Source: Candidatus Eisenbacteria bacterium (lineage in GTDB: Bacteria; Eisenbacteria; RBG-16-71-46). From it: a DNA stretch of 39,903 bases. Made by a program: the position numbers and the translations under genes. Under the pieces are notes generated by a model, which saw nothing but the letters and a program-made list of their open reading frames with translations, did not search any database and was not told the DNA's origin. Where the stretch lies: the NCBI GenBank assembly GCA_013140805.1, contig JABFRW010000201.1, positions 1 to 39,903 on the forward strand. Direction: 5' to 3'. Positions 25,692-35,369 of this stretch are shown piece after piece (the stretch's first letter is position 1; every line of letters starts with the position of its first letter).

Positions 25692-27299
25692 ATGTCCGCC
25701 GCAAACCACTACGACGTCATCATCATCGGCACCGGAGCCGGCGGCGGCACGCTGGCCTGGGCGCTGGCCCCGACGGGCAAGAAGGTCCTGCTGCTCGAGC
25801 GCGGCGACTACGCGCGCCGCGAGACCGAGAACTGGAGCACGAAATCGGTGGTGCTCGAAGGTCGCTACAACAACGCCGAGAAATGGCGCGATGCCAAGGG
25901 TCACGAGTTCCAGCCCGGCCAGCACTACTTCGTCGGCGGCAACACCAAGTTCTTCGGCGCCGCGCTTCTGCGCATGCGCGAGCAGGACTTCGGCGTGGTG
26001 CAGCACGCGGGCGGCGTCTCGCCGGCGTGGCCGGTCGCCTACGCCGACCTCGAGCCGTACTACACGCAGGCCGAGCGCCTCTACAGCGTTCACGGCACGC
26101 GCGGCGAAGATCCGACCGAGCCGTGGGCGAGCGCGCCCTACTCGCATCCGGCGGTGAGTCATGAGCCGCGCATCCAGCGCCTCCACGACGGGCTGGTCTC
26201 ACAGGGCTACCGGCCGTTCCACGTGCCGCTCGGCATCCGGCTCGACGAGTCGAACTGGCGGAAGAGCGCCTGCGTGCGCTGCGCGACCTGCGACGGGCAT
26301 CCGTGCCTCGTCAACGCCAAGGCCGACGCGCAGGTCACCTGCGTCGATCCGGCGCTCGCGCACGGCAATGTGACGCTGCTGACCGGCGCGCTGGCGACGA
26401 AGCTCGAGACCAGCGCCGACGGCCGTACCGTGACCGGCGTGGTGGTCGAGCGCGAGGGCCGCATCGAAAACTACTCGGCCGAGCTCGTGATCTCGGCGGC
26501 CGGCGCGATCAACTCGGCGGCGCTGCTGCTGCGCTCGGCCAACGATCGCCACCCGAACGGGCTCGCCAACTCCTCGGACCAGGTCGGGCGCAACTACATG
26601 TGCCACCTGAACAGCGTGATGATGCAGATCACGAAGTGCGCGAACCCGACGGTGTTCCAGAAGACCTGGGCCATGAACGATTTCTACTGGGGCACGAAAG
26701 ACTGGCAGCACCCGATGGGCCACGTCTCGTTCGTGGGCAAGCTCGACGAGAACACGCTGCGCGCCGGCGCGCCGAAGTTCGCGCCCGGCGTCGTGCTCGA
26801 CCAGATGGCGAAGCACTCGCTCGACTTCTGGCTGACGAGCGAAGACCTGCCGGCTGCCGACAACCGCGTGACCGTGGAGCGCGACGGGCAGATCCGCCTG
26901 AGCTACACGCCGAACAACGAAGAGTCGCACCGCCGCCTCACGCACGAGCTGCAGGGCGCGCTCAAGCGCGTGCCCTGCGACGTGCACGGCGTCGAGTGCC
27001 ACAAGGAGCTCGTGCCGATGCAGGCGTACATCGGCAAGCGCATCCCGCTCGCCGGCGTCGCGCACCAGAACGGCACGGTGCGCTTTGGCGCCGATCCGAA
27101 GGCCTCGGTGCTCGACGTGAACTGCAAGGCCCACGACCTCGACAACCTCTACGTGGTCGATGGCGGGTTCTTCCCGTCGAGCAGCGCGGTCAATCCGGCG
27201 CTCACGATCATGGCCAACGCGCTGCGCGTCGCCAATCACTTGAAGGCACGTCTCGGCGTCGGCAAAGCGGCGACGGCGATGATCGGAGGTGCAGTGTGA
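25692..27299 (+). CDS. GMC-family FAD oxidoreductase (glucose/choline dehydrogenase type)
   Basis: 535 aa from the ATG at 25692 with AGGAGG at 25682-25687 (a GTG at 25653 is less likely). FAD-binding Rossmann motif IIIGTGAGGGTLA near the N-terminus; GGNTKFFGAALLRMR; the C-terminal VVDGGFFPSSSAVNPALTIMANALR is the GMC_C signature. C194-x2-C197-x2-C200-x4-C205 recalls the cysteine cluster of FAD glucose dehydrogenases that carry an Fe-S cluster. It probably oxidises a sugar or alcohol and passes electrons on; substrate not determined. No Tat signal is visible. It overlaps the VOC gene by 4 bases. Confidence 0.88.
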   Translation: MSAANHYDVIIIGTGAGGGTLAWALAPTGKKVLLLERGDYARRETENWSTKSVVLEGRYNNAEKWRDAKGHEFQPGQHYFVGGNTKFFGAALLRMREQDFGVVQHAGGVSPAWPVAYADLEPYYTQAERLYSVHGTRGEDPTEPWASAPYSHPAVSHEPRIQRLHDGLVSQGYRPFHVPLGIRLDESNWRKSACVRCATCDGHPCLVNAKADAQVTCVDPALAHGNVTLLTGALATKLETSADGRTVTGVVVEREGRIENYSAELVISAAGAINSAALLLRSANDRHPNGLANSSDQVGRNYMCHLNSVMMQITKCANPTVFQKTWAMNDFYWGTKDWQHPMGHVSFVGKLDENTLRAGAPKFAPGVVLDQMAKHSLDFWLTSEDLPAADNRVTVERDGQIRLSYTPNNEESHRRLTHELQGALKRVPCDVHGVECHKELVPMQAYIGKRIPLAGVAHQNGTVRFGADPKASVLDVNCKAHDLDNLYVVDGGFFPSSSAVNPALTIMANALRVANHLKARLGVGKAATAMIGGAV

Positions 27300-28305
27300 G
27301 GCTTCTGCGATCCACCCTCGCGAGCGCGCTGTTCGCGCTGTTGTTCGCGTTCGCGGCCCGGGCCGCCGAGGTCCCGCTCGTCCAGGGCGTCGGCCCGATC
27401 GAGATCACGGTGTCCGACCTCGATCGCTCGGTGAAGTTCTTCACCGAGGTGCTCACGTTCCGGAAGGTCGCCGAGACCGAGACGATGGGCGAGGGCTACG
27501 AGCACCTGCAGGGTGTGTTCGGCGCGCACGTGCGGCAGGCGACCCTGGCGCTCGGCGACGAGCAGATCCAGCTGACCGAGTACCTCGCACCACGCGGGCT
27601 CGGCCGGCCGGAGACGCAGCGCTCGAACGACCGCTGGTTCCAGCACGTCGCGATCATCGTCAGCGACATGGACGCGGCCTACCGGCGCCTCCGCGAGTTC
27701 AAGGTCGAGCACGCCTCGACGGCTCCGCAGACGCTCCCGGCCTGGAACCCGAACGCCGGCGGGATCTCGGCCTTCTACTTCCGCGACCCCGATGGCCACG
27801 CCCTCGAGATCCTGCACTTCCCGGCCGGCAAGGGCGCCCAGCGGTGGCATCGCAAGGACCGCATGTTCCTCGGAATCGATCACACCGCGATTGTGGTTCA
27901 CGACACCGACCTGAGTCTCGCCTTCTACCGTGACCTGCTCGGCATGAAGGTCGCGGGTGGCGCCGAGAACTGGGGTGTCGAGCAGGAGCGGCTCAACAAC
28001 GTGTACGGCGCGCACCTGCGCATCACGTCGCTCACCGCCGGCGCCGGGCCGTCGATCGAGCTCCTGGAGTACCTTGCGCCCGGTGACGGCCGCCCGTACC
28101 CAGCCGACGAGCACGCCAACGACCTCATCCACTGGCAGACCACGCTGAAGACACGCGACCTCGACGCCGCCGCGAAGGCGCTGCGCGCGGCGCGCTCACC
28201 GATGGTGTCGGGCAGCGCCGTGCAGCTTCCGGATCGCTCGCTGGGATTCTCGAAGGCCCTGATCGTGCGCGACCCCGATGGTCACGCCATGGAGGTGGTG
28301 CAGGA

Positions 28306-28309
<4 letters not shown>
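27296..28309 (+). CDS. Exported protein with two VOC (glyoxalase/dioxygenase) domains
   Basis: 337 aa, GTG start with GGAGGT at 27285-27290. Signal peptide about 1-23 ([18 protein letters not shown]). Two VOC modules follow: first [21 protein letters not shown] to [16 protein letters not shown], second [25 protein letters not shown] to [17 protein letters not shown] domains form metal-dependent glyoxalases, dioxygenases, isomerases or epimerases; the reaction here is unknown. An exported VOC pair between a GMC oxidase and a glucose dehydrogenase suggests action on an oxidised sugar. It overlaps the GDH gene by four bases. Confidence 0.85.
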
Positions 28310-29469
<1,160 letters not shown>

Positions 29470-29587
29470 GGGCTCGCGCGCGGCCATGCCCCTGGCAGGC
29501 TCCTCGCGTCGATGCTGGCGATCGGGCCACATCAGGGCTCTCACCCCGTCTTGCGCCGAATCAGCTGAGTCCTGCAAGAGCAGCGGC

Positions 29588-29635
29588 GGAGAGGTGCCGG
29601 AGCGGTCGGACGGCGTGGTCTACTGGACCGTGAGC
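29588..29635 (+). tRNA. tRNA-Ser-like 5' half (degenerate fragment)
   Basis: GGAGAGG-TG-CCG...CGG matches the acceptor 5' strand, positions 8-9 and D-arm of bacterial tRNA-Ser. An anticodon stem can be drawn only with two G-T pairs, and its loop would carry ACT, which is unexpected. No T-arm or acceptor 3' strand follows, so it is not a working gene. Confidence 0.4.
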
Positions 29636-29681
29636 TTCCTGGCTTTCGCACGCTCTCGGGTCGTGCTAACTGTTGCGTCAC

Positions 29682-29720
29682 GGCCCCGTAGCTCAGACGG
29701 ATAGAGCAGCGGTTTCCTAA
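29682..29720 (+). tRNA. tRNA-Arg(CCT) 5' half, cut after the anticodon loop
   Basis: GGCCCCG acceptor 5' strand, TA, D-arm GCTC...GAGC, then GCGGT and loop TTCCTAA with anticodon CCT. An intact gene should continue with ACCGC; the sequence instead changes abruptly to TCGCCCC at 29721. No T-loop or CGGGGCC-type 3' half for it occurs in the next 300 bases. This is the pattern of an attachment site with crossover in the anticodon loop. Confidence 0.8.
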
Positions 29721-29782
29721 TCGCCCCAGGCTGATCTGGACTTGGTGCCCCGGAACATGAACCGCCACAAGGAAATCGTTGC

Positions 29783-29821
29783 GGCCCTGAAGGATTGACC
29801 ACCTTCGGGGCCCCGCTCTTT
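29783..29821 (+). terminator. Hairpin terminator downstream of the ORF remnant
   Basis: GGCCCTGAAGG (29783-29793) pairs with CCTTCGGGGCC (29802-29812), one G-T pair, followed by a CTCTTT tract. It overlaps the end (TGA 29796-29798) of the short reading frame. Confidence 0.65.
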
Positions 29822-29877
29822 CAGGGACAGGGGTGGACCACCACGGCCCCTCGTGGACCCTCAGGCGGTAGCCAAAC

Positions 29878-29903
29878 GGTAGCCACGCGTCGATTCTCGA
29901 CGC
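29878..29903. promoter_or_regulatory. Palindromic site A shared by two island promoters
   Basis: GTAGCCAC is followed by the perfect inverted repeat GCGTCGA-TTC-TCGACGC (29887-29903). A related arrangement (GTAGCCAC then GCGTCG-N6-CGACGC) occurs at 32886-32912 before the restriction gene. It may be a repressor or ParB site. Confidence 0.4.
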
Positions 29904-30033
29904 CACCGTCGACACGCCGGGATTCCTCCCGCACATTCCGTGCGGAACCTGTCCACCATGCTGTGTCCGCCCCGAAGCTGAAGGGCGGCGAACTCACTGC
30001 CGCCTACGTGCGGCCAACGCAAGGAGAAGCGCC

Positions 30034-31932
30034 ATGGAAGACCGTTTGCTTACCGAGATCCAGCGCCAGCAGAAGTACCTGGACGAGCTGGGACCCGAGT
30101 TCACGTTCCCGCTGTTCAACCCGAAGCACGCGATGGACTCCCAGCGCCGCAACGGCTACCGCAACACGGCAGCCGCGGCGCGCGAGATCGTCGACAACTC
30201 GATCGAGGCCGGCGCGAAGAAGGTCCACGTCGTCTTCGAGCGCGCCGCCGCATCGAAGGTCCACGGCCGTACGGAGTCGGTCACCGCGATCGCGTTCATC
30301 GACGACGGAGCGGGCATGCTGCCCCAGATGGCGCGTTGCGCCCTTTGCCTGGGGGGCGGCACTCACTTCGACGAGGCGAGTTTCATCGGGAAGTTCGGAT
30401 TCGGATTGCCGAACTCCTCGATCAATCAGACCAAGCGCGTCGAGGTGTACACCAAGACCGAGGACGATCCCGCGATCTACATGACGTACCTGGACGTCAA
30501 CGAGGTGCAGCACCACGGTCGGGTGGACATCCCCGAGGCGGTGGAGAAGCCCCTGCCGAGGTTTGTGCAGCGGCACCTGGAGAAGTCCGGCTTCAATTTC
30601 GACCACGGAACGGTGGTCGTGTGGGTGGAGCCGGATCGTCTCACCCGGCGCAGCGGAGCGCTCCTCAAGGAGCACCTGGTCGACGACTTCGGTGTCGTGT
30701 ACCGGTACCTGCTCGACAACTTCGAGCTCGAAGTGGACGGCCTGACCGTCGAGAAGGTCGATCCGCTCTTCCTCGACCCGAAGGCGCGGCTCTACGCGAA
30801 GCCCGAGGACGGTGGCGCGACGCTGGCTCGCGACTGGGCCATCGCCGTCAAGTTGGTGCGCAATGGCAGCGAAACGGGGCATCTCGAGCGGGTTCAGCCC
30901 GACGAGGACCTCTTGAAGGACGAGAACATCATCGCGGCCGGCGTGATTGAAGTCCGCATCGCGCACTTCCCGATCGGGCTGGTCGAAGGCAAGAACGAGT
31001 TCGGTGACGACGCGAAGAAGCGAATGGAGATCAAGAAGAGCCGTCCCGGGATCTCCTTCGTCCGTGCGAACCGCGAGATCGACACCATCACGAACCTGCC
31101 GCGTTCGCAGCGTGACAAGAGCAACGGTATGGGCAACTGGCCGTTGCTGCAGGGCTACATTTACAACGTCGGCTGCGAGGTGCGTTTCCAGCCTTCGCTC
31201 GACGAGGCGTTCGGCATTACGAACGACAAGCAAAGCGTCCGTCCTCTGGAGGACTTCTGGAAGATCCTGTCGGCCGAGGAGGTCGACATGGTCTTCAGCA
31301 AGGAATACCGCTGGCACCCGGTCGAGCGCCGTCGGCTGAAGGACGAGCGCAACAAGGTGACAGCCGAACCGAGCCAGGAGGCTTCGCCGGCGGAGAAGGC
31401 AGCTGCCACCGCTGACATGGTGCAGGGCACCGTCCCGAAGGCACCCGAGACCGAGCGCCCGACGCTTCGGCGAAAGTTCGATGCCGAGGCCGAGCGGCAG
31501 TCGAAGGTGACGGGGGAGACGATCGAGGAGGTCAAGAAGGCCCTCGAGAAGCAGGCCAAATTCCGGCCTTACCTCATCGACTACTTCGATGACCCGAACG
31601 CGCCGTTCTATGTGCCGGAGTGGACGCCGGCGGGGCAGGTGCTGGTCAAGGTGAACCGGCAGCACCCGTTCTTCGAGACCCTCTATTCCGCCACCCTGGT
31701 CTCGGGGCAGGGCGCCAGGCTGAAGTACGGCATGGATGTTCTGCTGTTGATGCTCGGCCGCGCGGAGCTCACCGCGGAGCATGACCACACCAAGATGCTC
31801 TACGAGGCTCAGCGCGTGGGAATCTGGTCGCCGTTCCTGCGGAACTCGCTGAAGGTGCTGGAGCAGGCGCTCCAGGATCAAGACGAAATCGAGGAGTCGC
31901 TCGAGGACGACGAGGCCCCGGCGACCGCGTAA
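30034..31932 (+). CDS. GHKL-fold ATPase (MORC/Hsp90-like)
   Basis: 632 aa, ATG with AAGGAGAAG at 30021. GHKL ATP-binding motifs are complete: N-box EIVDNSIEAGA (E51, D54, N55), G1 box IDDGAGM (90-95), G2 box GKFGFGLPNSS (119-129). A transducer-like second domain includes SRPGISFVRANREID and a catalytic-lysine-type NDKQSVRP loop. The C-terminal third is charged (about 430-510), then ends in a domain with LKYGMDVLLLMLGRAEL and an acidic tail. Prokaryotic MORC-type ATPases occur in conflict systems and mobile elements; it may act on DNA, but no partner nuclease is fused. First gene of the island. Confidence 0.82.
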   Translation: MEDRLLTEIQRQQKYLDELGPEFTFPLFNPKHAMDSQRRNGYRNTAAAAREIVDNSIEAGAKKVHVVFERAAASKVHGRTESVTAIAFIDDGAGMLPQMARCALCLGGGTHFDEASFIGKFGFGLPNSSINQTKRVEVYTKTEDDPAIYMTYLDVNEVQHHGRVDIPEAVEKPLPRFVQRHLEKSGFNFDHGTVVVWVEPDRLTRRSGALLKEHLVDDFGVVYRYLLDNFELEVDGLTVEKVDPLFLDPKARLYAKPEDGGATLARDWAIAVKLVRNGSETGHLERVQPDEDLLKDENIIAAGVIEVRIAHFPIGLVEGKNEFGDDAKKRMEIKKSRPGISFVRANREIDTITNLPRSQRDKSNGMGNWPLLQGYIYNVGCEVRFQPSLDEAFGITNDKQSVRPLEDFWKILSAEEVDMVFSKEYRWHPVERRRLKDERNKVTAEPSQEASPAEKAAATADMVQGTVPKAPETERPTLRRKFDAEAERQSKVTGETIEEVKKALEKQAKFRPYLIDYFDDPNAPFYVPEWTPAGQVLVKVNRQHPFFETLYSATLVSGQGARLKYGMDVLLLMLGRAELTAEHDHTKMLYEAQRVGIWSPFLRNSLKVLEQALQDQDEIEESLEDDEAPATA

Positions 31933-31938
31933 TCAGTG

Positions 31939-31972
31939 CCGGCCGGTTGCCAGTTGTCGGGCGACCGGCCGG
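31939..31972 (+). terminator. Hairpin after the GHKL ATPase gene
   Basis: CCGGCCGGT (31939-31947) pairs perfectly with ACCGGCCGG (31964-31972), six bases after the ATPase stop; a weak TGTACTCTT tract follows. A probable terminator. Confidence 0.55.
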
Positions 31973-32115
31973 AGATGTACTCTTCACGACCTGAACAGCC
32001 GGTGCAGGTGCGGCCAACGTGCCGCCTAGGCCCCCGGGCGCTGCAGCGGCATAACGAGACGTCGCCAGTTGATGGCGGCGTTGGCCTGCTGCAAGCGCAA
32101 GGGAGAGCCGCACCC

Positions 32116-32742
32116 ATGTCCATGCCCTCGACCCGTGCAGGGTCGGCCCGTGCAGGGCTGTGCGACCTTTTGGTCGCTTACCTCCGTGGTGACCTCGACG
32201 CCCGCGAACGGTTTCCGGCCGAGGCCCACGACGTTCTCACCCGCCTCGCCGCGCATCACGCCTGGTTCCTGCCTCAGGATGTGCGAGACGAAGTCGTCAG
32301 CGAAGCCCACCTCATCCTGCTCGAACGCGGCGCGGTCTTCGACCCGTCCCGTGCGCCGGCGCGCGTCTTCCTGCGCCTCGTCGTGCGCGACGCGGTGAAG
32401 CGTGTCGCCGCGAGCTACTGCCCGCCGGGGTGGCGCACGCGCCCCACGGCCGGCGATGCCGAACAGCAGCAGCGGGCCGTCCTGTCGCTCGAGCAGCACC
32501 TCGGGCAGGGCGCCGACTTCTGCGACCACTGTGCGGAACGCGAGATCGAGCAGCGGTGCGACCTGCGGACCGTGTTCGACCGCGCGCCGGGCGTCGTGGG
32601 CATCGCGCTGCGGCGCATCTACTGCGACGGCGTGCCCGCCGCTGGCGTCGCGAAGGCGCTCGGCTTGTCGCGGTTCACGCTGCTTCGGCGGATCCACGCC
32701 TTCACGGCCGCTGTTCGCGAAGGGGGTGCCGTCGCCGCGTGA
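32116..32742 (+). CDS. Sigma-70-like protein of the island
   Basis: 208 aa from the ATG at 32116 with GGGAG upstream. The N-terminal half looks like sigma region 2 (VAYLRGDLDARERF ... WFLPQDVRDEVVSEAHLILLERG ... VFLRLVVRDAVKRVAASY). The C-terminal half is a region-4-like helix-turn-helix (VVGIALRRIYCDGVPAAGVAKALGLSRFTLLRRI). A Cys/His patch (FCDHCAEREIEQRC) links them. It could direct island transcription or be a diverged regulator. The match is by pattern and not certain. Confidence 0.6.
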   Translation: MSMPSTRAGSARAGLCDLLVAYLRGDLDARERFPAEAHDVLTRLAAHHAWFLPQDVRDEVVSEAHLILLERGAVFDPSRAPARVFLRLVVRDAVKRVAASYCPPGWRTRPTAGDAEQQQRAVLSLEQHLGQGADFCDHCAEREIEQRCDLRTVFDRAPGVVGIALRRIYCDGVPAAGVAKALGLSRFTLLRRIHAFTAAVREGGAVAA

Positions 32743-32884
32743 CGCAGCTCGCAAGATTGCCTCGGGAGCCCTGGGAAGGCTACCGCTACGCCCCGTGGAA
32801 TTAGTGTCCTGCGGGGCGTTGCGCTGAGCGGTCCAGAAGTAGACGCTCGCCACCATTCATGGACGTTCAAGCCGCAGCCGAATG

Positions 32885-32932
32885 GGTAGCCACAGCGTCG
32901 CGGAATCGACGCTCGTGTCGGCCAGCCGACAC
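32885..32932. promoter_or_regulatory. Tandem inverted repeats upstream of the R-M genes
   Basis: GTAGCCAC, then GCGTCG-N6-CGACGC (32895-32912), then GTGTCGG-CCAG-CCGACAC (32915-32932). Two adjacent operator-like palindromes 76 bases before the nuclease start suggest control of the R-M operon. The first resembles site A at 29878. The 32743-33008 gap shows nothing else. Confidence 0.45.
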
Positions 32933-33008
32933 CTGTTAGTTTCCCGAGCAAATCGCCACCTGGGCGGTTCCTGCGTGCAGCAGCACTCCACCGTGGAGGT
33001 GGTAGGCC

Positions 33009-34394
33009 GTGGCAAAGAGCGACATCGCATTCAGTTCCGAGTTTTCCCCGTCTCAGGTGGATCTTGTGGACGTCCTCAATGTGTTGGAATCGACCGCGGG
33101 CAATAGCGGCGCCCTCCTGAGGGCCGTCCAAGCGAAATGGTTCCCCAAGGCGGTCGTGGCCAAGAACGTGCGTCTGTCCTTGTTGGCCTACGGGATCATC
33201 GCTGATGGTTCGGGGCCGAACGACAAGGGCAGCAAGCTGCACGAGCGGTTCCACCTGACTGACGCCGGCAAGCGGCTCATGGCTCTGCGCGACAACCCCG
33301 ATGCCCTGTATGCCGAGATGGGCCGCCACGTGCTACTGAAGGTGAGGGGGGGCATGGCCGTACTGAACGTCGTCGAGGACCTCGACGCATCTGGCATCGC
33401 CGTCAAGATGGATGCGGTCCGCGAGGAACTGGTGAGGCGCGGCCTGCACATTCCAAAAAACAACATGGCGGCGACGCGTGTCAGGCAGTGGCTCGAGAAA
33501 TGCGGGGTGGTGACTCCCGAGCCACATCGGGTCGTCGAGGCACGCAAGGCCGAACTCCTCGGATCCTCGACGCAAGAGATCGAAGCATTGGACGGGCTGA
33601 CAAGCGAGCAGAAGGCCTACGCCCGGGCGCTCGCCCGGATGAACGTCACGGAAATCCGCTCGAACGAGGTCGCCAAGTTCGCGACGGAGACCTTTGGCGT
33701 CCGGTTTCCCGACACGGGTCTGCCTGGTGCCGTCCTCGAGCCCCTGAAGGAGCGAGGGCTGTTGACCTATCAGAAGACGACCGGAGGGCGAGGGGCGAAG
33801 CCGTCGATTGTTCGCCCGACGGAGAAACTCAAGATCGACGTCTTCGAGCCTCTGCTCGACGCCGTCGAAGCATCCGCCGGCATCGAGTATCGCTCCTTCG
33901 TTCGCGCGCCTTGGGCCGACGTCCTGCGCGACCTGAAGAGCGAGAACAAGAACGTCAAGGGGAAGGCCCTGGAGGCTCTCGCGGCGAAGCTCTCCTTCGT
34001 CGCCGGCTTGGAGTATCGTGCGTGGCGGCTCCGGGGGACGACCACCGGCGGCGCCGAGGTCGACCTCTTGGTCGAGAGTCACAAGCCCGTCTTCCTGCGT
34101 TGGAACATTCAGTGTAAGAACACGAGCTCAGTGCGCCTGGACGATGTCGCGAAAGAGGTTGGGCTCGCCGTCCAGATGGACGCGAACGTGGTGGTTGTCG
34201 TCTCGACCGGGCGGTTCTCCGCTGACGCCATCGAGCACGCGAAGAGTGTCATGAAGCGCACCAACTTGACCGTGGTCCTCATGGACGAACGAGACATCAA
34301 GGCGATCGCCGAGAACCCCGCAACAATCTTCGAGATCTTGCACCGGACGGCGAAGCTGGCCGCAACCCTCAAACGGATTGAGGACGAGTCGTGA
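33009..34394 (+). CDS. Type II-like restriction endonuclease with PD-(D/E)XK core
   Basis: 461 aa, GTG start with GGAGGT at 32996-33001. The N-terminal two-thirds appear to be winged-helix-type DNA-binding segments (LRAVQAKWFPKAVVAKNVRLSLLAYGII; later EVAKFATETFGVRFP, LEPLKERGLLTYQ). The C-terminal nuclease core has E322 (KALEALA), D352 in AEVDLLVES and QCK (Q368, K370) in WNIQCKNT: the E-D-QxK pattern of PD-(D/E)XK enzymes, Mrr-like. It overlaps the methyltransferase gene by four bases (GTGA), which supports a restriction partner. The recognition site is unknown. Confidence 0.82.
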   Translation: MAKSDIAFSSEFSPSQVDLVDVLNVLESTAGNSGALLRAVQAKWFPKAVVAKNVRLSLLAYGIIADGSGPNDKGSKLHERFHLTDAGKRLMALRDNPDALYAEMGRHVLLKVRGGMAVLNVVEDLDASGIAVKMDAVREELVRRGLHIPKNNMAATRVRQWLEKCGVVTPEPHRVVEARKAELLGSSTQEIEALDGLTSEQKAYARALARMNVTEIRSNEVAKFATETFGVRFPDTGLPGAVLEPLKERGLLTYQKTTGGRGAKPSIVRPTEKLKIDVFEPLLDAVEASAGIEYRSFVRAPWADVLRDLKSENKNVKGKALEALAAKLSFVAGLEYRAWRLRGTTTGGAEVDLLVESHKPVFLRWNIQCKNTSSVRLDDVAKEVGLAVQMDANVVVVVSTGRFSADAIEHAKSVMKRTNLTVVLMDERDIKAIAENPATIFEILHRTAKLAATLKRIEDES

Positions 34395-35341
34395 CGGCAT
34401 TCCCAAGGATCAAGCAGGACGCGGCATACACGACCAAGCTCGGCAAGGCGTACATCGCGGACTCCCGCGGCCTGATGGAGACGCTTCCCGACGAGAGCGT
34501 CGATCTGGTGATGACCTCGCCGCCGTTCGCGCTCCTGCGTCAGAAGGACTACGGAAACGTCCCCGACCACGAGTACATCGCCTGGTTCACGCCGTTCGCG
34601 AAAGAGATCCAGCGTATCCTGAAGCCCACCGGGAGCTTCGTACTCGACATTGGCGGGACTTGGAACAAGGGTGAGCCCACACGCTCGGTCTACCATTACG
34701 ACCTCGCGGTCCAGCTCGTGCGCCACGGCTTCTTTCTGGCACAGGAGTTCTTCTGGTTTAACCCGGCCAAGCTGCCCAGCCCGGCTGAGTGGGTGACGGT
34801 CCGGCGAATCCGCGTGAAGGACGCTGTCAACATGGTCTGGTGGTTCTCGAAGACCACGAAGCCGAAGGCGACGAACCGCAAGGTGCTGACGCCGTACAGC
34901 GAGTCGATGAAGGCCCTCCTCAAGAATGGCTACAACAAGGGCCTGCGTCCTTCTGGCCACGATATCTCCGATAACTTTTCGAAGGACAACGGCGGCGCGA
35001 TCCCGTCCAACCTCCTGGCCATTCCGAACACGGAGAGCAACACGCTTTACCAACGACGGTGTAAGGAGTGCGGCATCAAGGCACATCCGGCGCGGTACCC
35101 CGCGGGACTGCCTGACTTCTTCGTGAAGATGCTCACGGATCCGGGCGATCTGGTGCTCGATCCGTTCGGGGGCTCGAACATGACCGGCCAGGTGTGTGAG
35201 GCCGATGGTCGGCGCTGGATCTCCTGCGACCTCGATCCTGAATACGTCACCGCGTCCATGTTCCGCTTCGACGGGAAGATCGTTTCGAAAACGATTGCGC
35301 TCCCACGGCCGAAGCTCAAGGTCGTCAAGAAGACCGCTTAA
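34391..35341 (+). CDS. DNA methyltransferase, beta class (N4-cytosine or N6-adenine)
   Basis: 316 aa, GTG start overlapping the nuclease stop. Catalytic motif IV TSPPF (42-46) precedes the AdoMet motif DPFGGSNMTG (257-266), which is the beta-class order. TSPPF and the FWFNPAKLPSPAEWVTVRRIRVKDAVNMVWWF region resemble M.PvuII-like N4-cytosine enzymes. It would protect host sites from the coupled nuclease. The product ends 6 bases before a terminator-like hairpin. Confidence 0.9.
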   Translation: MTAFPRIKQDAAYTTKLGKAYIADSRGLMETLPDESVDLVMTSPPFALLRQKDYGNVPDHEYIAWFTPFAKEIQRILKPTGSFVLDIGGTWNKGEPTRSVYHYDLAVQLVRHGFFLAQEFFWFNPAKLPSPAEWVTVRRIRVKDAVNMVWWFSKTTKPKATNRKVLTPYSESMKALLKNGYNKGLRPSGHDISDNFSKDNGGAIPSNLLAIPNTESNTLYQRRCKECGIKAHPARYPAGLPDFFVKMLTDPGDLVLDPFGGSNMTGQVCEADGRRWISCDLDPEYVTASMFRFDGKIVSKTIALPRPKLKVVKKTA

Positions 35342-35346
35342 GAAAA

Positions 35347-35369
35347 CCCCGCTTCACTTGGAAGCGGGG
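35347..35369. terminator. Bidirectional hairpin between methyltransferase and CHC2 genes
   Basis: Perfect 9-bp stem CCCCGCTTC (35347-35355) with GAAGCGGGG (35361-35369). On the minus strand it is followed by TTTTCTT, a good terminator for the CHC2 gene, whose stop codon lies in the arm. Confidence 0.72.

Larger units (their letters stand above)
29470..30033. other. Island junction region: truncated tRNAs, ORF remnant, hairpin and palindrome
   Basis: Between the dehydrogenase stop and the GHKL ATPase there is no complete gene. It holds a tRNA-Ser-like half (29588), a tRNA-Arg half (29682-29720), a short reading frame end SPQADLDLVPRN...AALKD stopping at 29796-29798 (the tail of some lost gene), a terminator hairpin (29783-29812) and a palindrome (29887-29903). 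This looks like a recombination scar or element boundary. Confidence 0.6.

Noticed and set aside
29721-30033. Group I intron in tRNA-Arg(CCT), known in other bacteria
   Set aside because: No tRNA 3' half (ACCGC, T-loop, CGGGGCC end) is found downstream before the ATPase gene.
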